9,582 nucleotides of DNA. Source: JALUUH01 sp964636675. GTDB lineage: Bacteria > Pseudomonadota > Gammaproteobacteria > S012-40. The stretch is taken from NCBI GenBank assembly GCA_964636675.1, contig CAZWUO010000150.1, positions 1 to 9,582 of the forward strand, given 5' to 3'. The position numbers and the translations under genes are program-made. The notes under the pieces were generated by a model that ran no database searches, was not told the DNA's origin, and saw only the letters and a list, made by a program, of their open reading frames with translations. This document shows, one piece after another, positions 8,301 through 9,582 of this stretch. The stretch's first letter is position 1. The number at the start of each line of letters is the position of its first letter.

Positions 8301-9580
8301 TTACTCATTTTCAATATGATAGTAGCAATCGTTTAGTAGCCCAGAAAAATTCGGCCTATCTGCAAGTTTCTTATCACTATGATCCCGCCGGTCGATTATT
8401 AAATCGTATCTTGTCAAATGGTGCAAAGACCCATTACCGATACGATAATGATGGCAGGCTCGTTTCTCTAAAAAATATTTCTGCTAGTGGATCTGTTGTG
8501 GAAGATATTGCATATCAACATGATGCAATCGGTAATATCATACAGCAGTCTGATTCGGTTTCTGGCCGTAACGTTACCTATACTTATGATGGGCTATATC
8601 GCTTAGTAAATGTGGATTCAACTGATGATCGAGAGGATCGAATATATGTTTACGATGCAGTGGGTAATCGTAAGGTGATGCTTGGCCTTGGTATGGCCTA
8701 TTACTATTCCTATAATCCAGCTGGTTTTGATAGTCCTCCGTTGGGTAATCGGTTATTGGATATCCGCATGGGCTACCCAACGGGTCCTTTACATCGACAA
8801 TTCTCATATGATAATAGTGGTAGAATTACCCAGAAAAAAGATGGTGGAGGTAATCCAATATATACCATTAGTTATAATGGAAAAGGTCGTGCGAGTCTTA
8901 TTACAACAGATACCGCAACCAATTCTTTTGAATATGATCCCAATGATTACCGAATACAAAAAGATGCCAAACTTTATCATCTAGAAGGTGAGCATTTAGA
9001 AGCGACGTATAACGCTACTGGGCAGTTACAATCAAAATACATGCGGGGTGTTGTGATTGATGAAATTGTTAATGGGTATGATTATCCTACTTCAAATCCT
9101 GCTGACAAAGTAAATGTAACTTATCATCACGACCAACTGAATTCCGTTACGGCATTAACCGGTCATGCAGGAGCAACGGAAGCAACAGTAAGTTATGACG
9201 TTTTTGGTAAACCCCTGAGTGAAACCGGAAGCGTGAGCAACGACATGTTATTCACGGGACGAGAATATGATCGTGATTCCGGATTGTATTATTATCGCGC
9301 ACGATATTATGATCCTGAGATAGGACGGTTTACATCGGAAGATCCGTTGGGATTTAACGCGGGAATAAATTTTTATGTTTATGTCAACAATAATCCAATA
9401 AACTTAAATGATCCTACTGGCATGGAGCCGCCAGAAAATATTCCACCTAGTGTTGATATCGTTGCAAATATTGAGGAAGCAAGAAACATGACAGCATTAG
9501 AGTTCTACAATGCTGTAAAAACAGGTGGTAAGGGACTGCAAAACAATAACTTACCGAATTTAGTATTGGATAGAAATTGA
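2384..9580 (+). CDS. Giant exported transglutaminase-like / YD-repeat / RHS core protein, complete
   Basis: The gene is complete: 2398 residues, with stop TGA at 9578-9580, two bases before the window edge. Residues 1-24 are a Sec signal peptide, likely cut after S-W-A. About 55-210 is a transglutaminase-like domain, followed by the region that usually accompanies it in RHS proteins (about 210-640, with phrases like ASLPFDVVGSITRY, VVSTTHEVEYL and GGLLIDLKGIR). About 650-1075 is beta-rich and unassigned. A DUF6531-type module begins near 1079 (DPVSTVTGNMYHDETDIVI, then FTRTYNS and FGWSHSYG). YD motifs run from about 1243 to 2240, and the RHS core is at about 2247-2346 (GLYYYRARYYDPEIGRF, ending NPINLNDPTG). 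A 52-residue tail follows. There is no PAAR, VgrG or membrane-anchor segment. By family knowledge YD/RHS repeats build a closed shell around a C-terminal cargo. The role is probably a surface or secreted polymorphic-toxin-like protein, but no toxin is recognisable. Confidence 0.9.
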   Translation: MIRIFRHSIYYFLLFLGVASNSWANCLVSGEDLQLCETREILYQGGDADFLSSKAAGLATPARIYEHLRNNTEYSIYHGARSNTINTFLSLRGNDVDLSSTLIAMFRSQGLKARYAQGNIRITKSQLANWLGVINTELAVSVLRNQGIQNIDDSDPVYVSFEHVWTEVLIKYDQYRGGSPIVDSVCVSESSVCRWVSLDVSFKQKKYKEIHKMLLRNLNFDYEAYYSAQILDSSPNYPLGLKNKSPLEIFEEQALAYLRTNHPGVTLEDVIDSGEIIKDESGLLPASLPFDVVGSITRYDSVEDHDNASTENWTKYLTSTVTHSACGNIFGLLPTVTLPITELSTNQLTVTVFNTEGSTIFGHRLDGEQVGSSVTAGSITCNGVELVVGTKVSLALTVDVAPGVDPISVTYSDLMIGGYYLVAAGGETSNITQVRRAYKNLLAANDTYSVIIDETGMIGIPGTPFVDKNANGIVDVSDVPLIDDLDAQDALTGGLLYVAQSLYYTRFREEGERYSRLKGIISPVSAYIGVVSTTHEVEYLDNVPFAITPGGLLIDLKGIRLNGSWEIDQPAVYSNETFKILGHIGSSLEHEIWQTITGYDAISTVRGIQFALEQGKSLLEIKNDGQVNTFPASVSSLGFSGDAPANFVKREYSNIFGRRLVSWDYSGTEGATDAFHVFRADIGGLTAENNNTVLVTYNADNGIDDFFSNYDNFENQLITDVATEGQLKTNLSFQNLSSNYQTYDVLSANVTSPTGFAVGGYSRTNSLQYEYIINETTQHTDGDYVVTILAQVADNTDVETFKYSGLGAYAINSVVVTSPATFKVNSYTQPDANGDVYIDVGKNGTPSNNTHTIEFEFTLQQNSNIFTATPSASITVVLSRFLDGTMTITTGAIDVSDDQTITCPGGLNGEDVIYTAAPSQLVVDLENCFNNKINISEINNFVDFFDRDKGFNSNDYVYRNTSRLIDEYDIEFVRQIRDEMYLVSGGWYEYIMPSRLPQDSNYLFGVYLKNTYNLDNDLASSTYAIVNHSNRLTSGGEYVTAEETIDPATSDDFNNSVFTDLSLVSVSNNDLVKTPSTSDPVSTVTGNMYHDETDIVIKNRGNLNYAFTRTYNSDQSSNDSSLGFGWSHSYGMRLKSNDYGQYPNYPPSEAPENGNGITSSISYVDERGGEHIYLINESNYAVTSPNGEYDTLQLDTPIVGQFTLSFRNGIKYVFEGSGLKSTPGQTARLAYIEDPYNNRLNLGYDVSGRLISVQDNLDINGRTGLIFTYNGASQHIQNVSDWTSRTWSYLYDTNGNLISAINPLNHTRTYSYHTDTHLLHELEKPAIRNGKSWKMAFTYYENDQAYDYTNTLGEAESLSYDLFRKRTRVTDPRGNAMEHYYDENGALIKMTEKDNGILLFKNTEDELRYSKTNALGFETKYSYKANRITDEIASDNFGRVSRETDALNNNVDFDYGLFDQPVTTTDKRGNSTTHVYYQATNSNNDAVQGKLSEIIIPDPSGPTILVQYLYYADLAHSAFGQLKQKIEYFEANNTPKRMTHFTYTADGINLQSMTVIGAETGNSITTSFTYDILGRKISETVQRRTSVQNPTLINITTSYEYDDLNRVTKVTNPRGDIKETIFDANGKIVQEKVHYLTNQTKANCTGPQNGYVTCIYVTNTYDAADRLISTADILENVTSFQYDENGNLISQTDANNHITRYEYDAMNRRTAIINANGYRSEFVYDLAGRMIATKDPSGNVTRFEYDVLGQQTKVITPLGYETQYVYDENGNVIQTIDANAIADPINHPRNYQGVSESRTYDELNRLITQLDAQLGETEYTYDFLGNVTAIVDPEGQATIFAYDDLGRIVATIDPIIETPFDEYGMIMLYDEIGNVLVSQDREARVREHTYDVLNRLVSIEYIQYLVGNTQETYTYDTFGNLVKVENNDVTYTYTYTTKHQVASKTDSRLNKTLSWTYDAVGNVATKTDYQGDVTHFQYDSSNRLVAQKNSAYLQVSYHYDPAGRLLNRILSNGAKTHYRYDNDGRLVSLKNISASGSVVEDIAYQHDAIGNIIQQSDSVSGRNVTYTYDGLYRLVNVDSTDDREDRIYVYDAVGNRKVMLGLGMAYYYSYNPAGFDSPPLGNRLLDIRMGYPTGPLHRQFSYDNSGRITQKKDGGGNPIYTISYNGKGRASLITTDTATNSFEYDPNDYRIQKDAKLYHLEGEHLEATYNATGQLQSKYMRGVVIDEIVNGYDYPTSNPADKVNVTYHHDQLNSVTALTGHAGATEATVSYDVFGKPLSETGSVSNDMLFTGREYDRDSGLYYYRARYYDPEIGRFTSEDPLGFNAGINFYVYVNNNPINLNDPTGMEPPENIPPSVDIVANIEEARNMTALEFYNAVKTGGKGLQNNNLPNLVLDRN
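2546..3013 (+). other. Transglutaminase-like domain lacking the catalytic cysteine
   Basis: This covers residues about 55-210 of the giant. The family pattern is LRGNDVDLSSTLIAMFRSQG (91-110), then LKARYAQG, FEHVWTEV (161-168) and WVSLDVSFKQKKY (195-207). His163 and Asp199 match the second and third members of the Cys-His-Asp triad. At the position where active enzymes have Cys (G-x-C) this protein has Asp95 (G-N-D). As I recall, RHS-associated members often carry GND here, so the domain is probably a non-enzymatic fold. That alignment is by motif only. Confidence 0.75.
3782..3817 (+). other. EF-hand / dockerin-like calcium loop in the giant
   Basis: Residues 467-478, DKNANGIVDVSD, match the 12-residue loop pattern D-x-[DN]-x-[DN]-G-x-[IV]-[DN]-x-x-[DE]. 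Ligands would be D467, N469, N471, D475 and D478. Only one loop is present and I see no paired second loop, so it is not a full dockerin. Calcium binding would fit an extracellular protein. Confidence 0.55.
5618..6109 (+). other. DUF6531-type module entering the RHS shell
   Basis: Residues about 1079-1242 begin DPVSTVTGNMYHDETDIVI and continue NRGNLNYAFTRTYNSD, LGFGWSHSYGMRL, then a strand-rich stretch with ERGGEHIYL and LSFRNGIKYVFEGSG. This is the typical entry module found immediately before the YD repeats in RHS, WapA-like and T6SS Rhs proteins. Its first residue marks the boundary between the accessory N-terminal half and the predicted RHS cage. Confidence 0.75.
6110..9106 (+). other. 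YD-repeat tract (about thirty YD motifs)
   Basis: Residues about 1243-2240 contain repeated units of the form xxYDxxGRLxxxxDxxGxxxxY. Clear examples are GYDVSGRLISVQD (near 6110), YEYDAMNRRTAIINANGY (near 7486), FVYDLAGRMIATKDPSGN (near 7549), FAYDDLGRIVATIDP (near 7900) and YRYDNDGRLVSLKN (near 8437). Unit length is about 20-22 residues and copies diverge. One insertion carries a cysteine pair (C1644, C1654). By family knowledge these strands spiral into the wall of a hollow shell. Confidence 0.85.
9122..9421 (+). other. RHS repeat-associated core domain
   Basis: Residues about 2247-2346 contain HDQLNSVTALTG, YDVFGKPLSETG, FTGREYDRDSGLYYYRARYY, DPEIGRFTSEDPLGF, NFYVYVNNNP and finally P-INLN-DPTG. 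The last element is the P-x4-DPxG motif which, in TcC and other RHS proteins, is the aspartyl autoproteolysis site that frees the C-terminal cargo. Here it reads DPTGM rather than the usual DPxGL. Confidence 0.9.
9422..9577 (+). other. Short C-terminal tail after the RHS core
   Basis: This is the last 52 residues (2347-2398), from M after DPTG to the stop. RHS cargo (tip) domains are usually about 80-200 residues, so this is short. The stretch VDIVANIEEARNMTALEFYN followed by AVKTGG looks like the beginning of a folded tip, then the sequence turns to KGLQNNNLPNLVLDRN and stops. It vaguely recalls the start of the Bacterial toxin 44 type of tip, from memory and with low confidence. It may be a truncated or vestigial cargo. 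Confidence 0.45.
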
Positions 9581-9582
9581 AA

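Noticed and set aside
8574..8984. Open frames on both strands (8574-8807 on -, 8682-8984 on +) within the YD tract
   Set aside because: The biased codon pattern of the YD repeats keeps other frames open; neither has a ribosome-binding site or a recognisable product.
9527..9563. A frameshift near the end of the RHS gene hiding a longer toxin tip
   Set aside because: Reading the +1 frame from about 9531 gives R-D-C-K-T-I-T-Y-R-I and a stop at 9561-9563, so a single frameshift would not recover a longer domain in this window.

Overview
The window looks like an accessory region from a low-GC Gram-negative bacterium. A gammaproteobacterium is my best guess, from the style of the AraC-type regulator, the Sec-type signal peptides and the transglutaminase-like/RHS giant protein. 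This is inference from protein style, not from a marker gene. All recognisable genes are on the + strand.

Layout. (a) 1-197 holds the 3' end of a transposase-like gene that enters from the left edge. (b) 198-535 has no gene but carries repeats: seven exact copies of CTATATG (266-314) bracketed by a 7-bp inverted repeat, then a 22-bp-stem hairpin with a 4-nt loop (358-405), then a very A/T-rich stretch. (c) 536-1344 is an AraC-family regulator with a degenerate receiver-like N-terminal half. An exact 17-bp tandem duplication (897-913/914-930 region) shifts the frame and splits it in two. Removing one copy restores one continuous protein of about 263 codons. (d) 1525-2361 encodes a small, lysine-rich, exported protein that I do not recognise. 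(e) 2384-9580 encodes a complete 2398-residue exported giant. In order it has a signal peptide, a transglutaminase-like domain without the usual cysteine, a long beta-rich region with one EF-hand-like loop, a DUF6531-type module, about thirty YD motifs, an RHS core domain and a 52-residue C-terminal tail.

How the parts may work together (inference). The exported protein and the giant are 22 bp apart and are probably one operon, so the small protein may be a partner, chaperone or anchor for the giant. The giant has the plan of a polymorphic-toxin or surface RHS protein, but it uses a Sec signal rather than a PAAR/VgrG-type adaptor, and its tail is too short to be an obvious toxin. Any immunity gene or displaced tip would lie beyond the right edge. 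The regulator upstream, now broken or switched off by the 17-bp duplication, is a plausible former or phase-variable controller of this operon.
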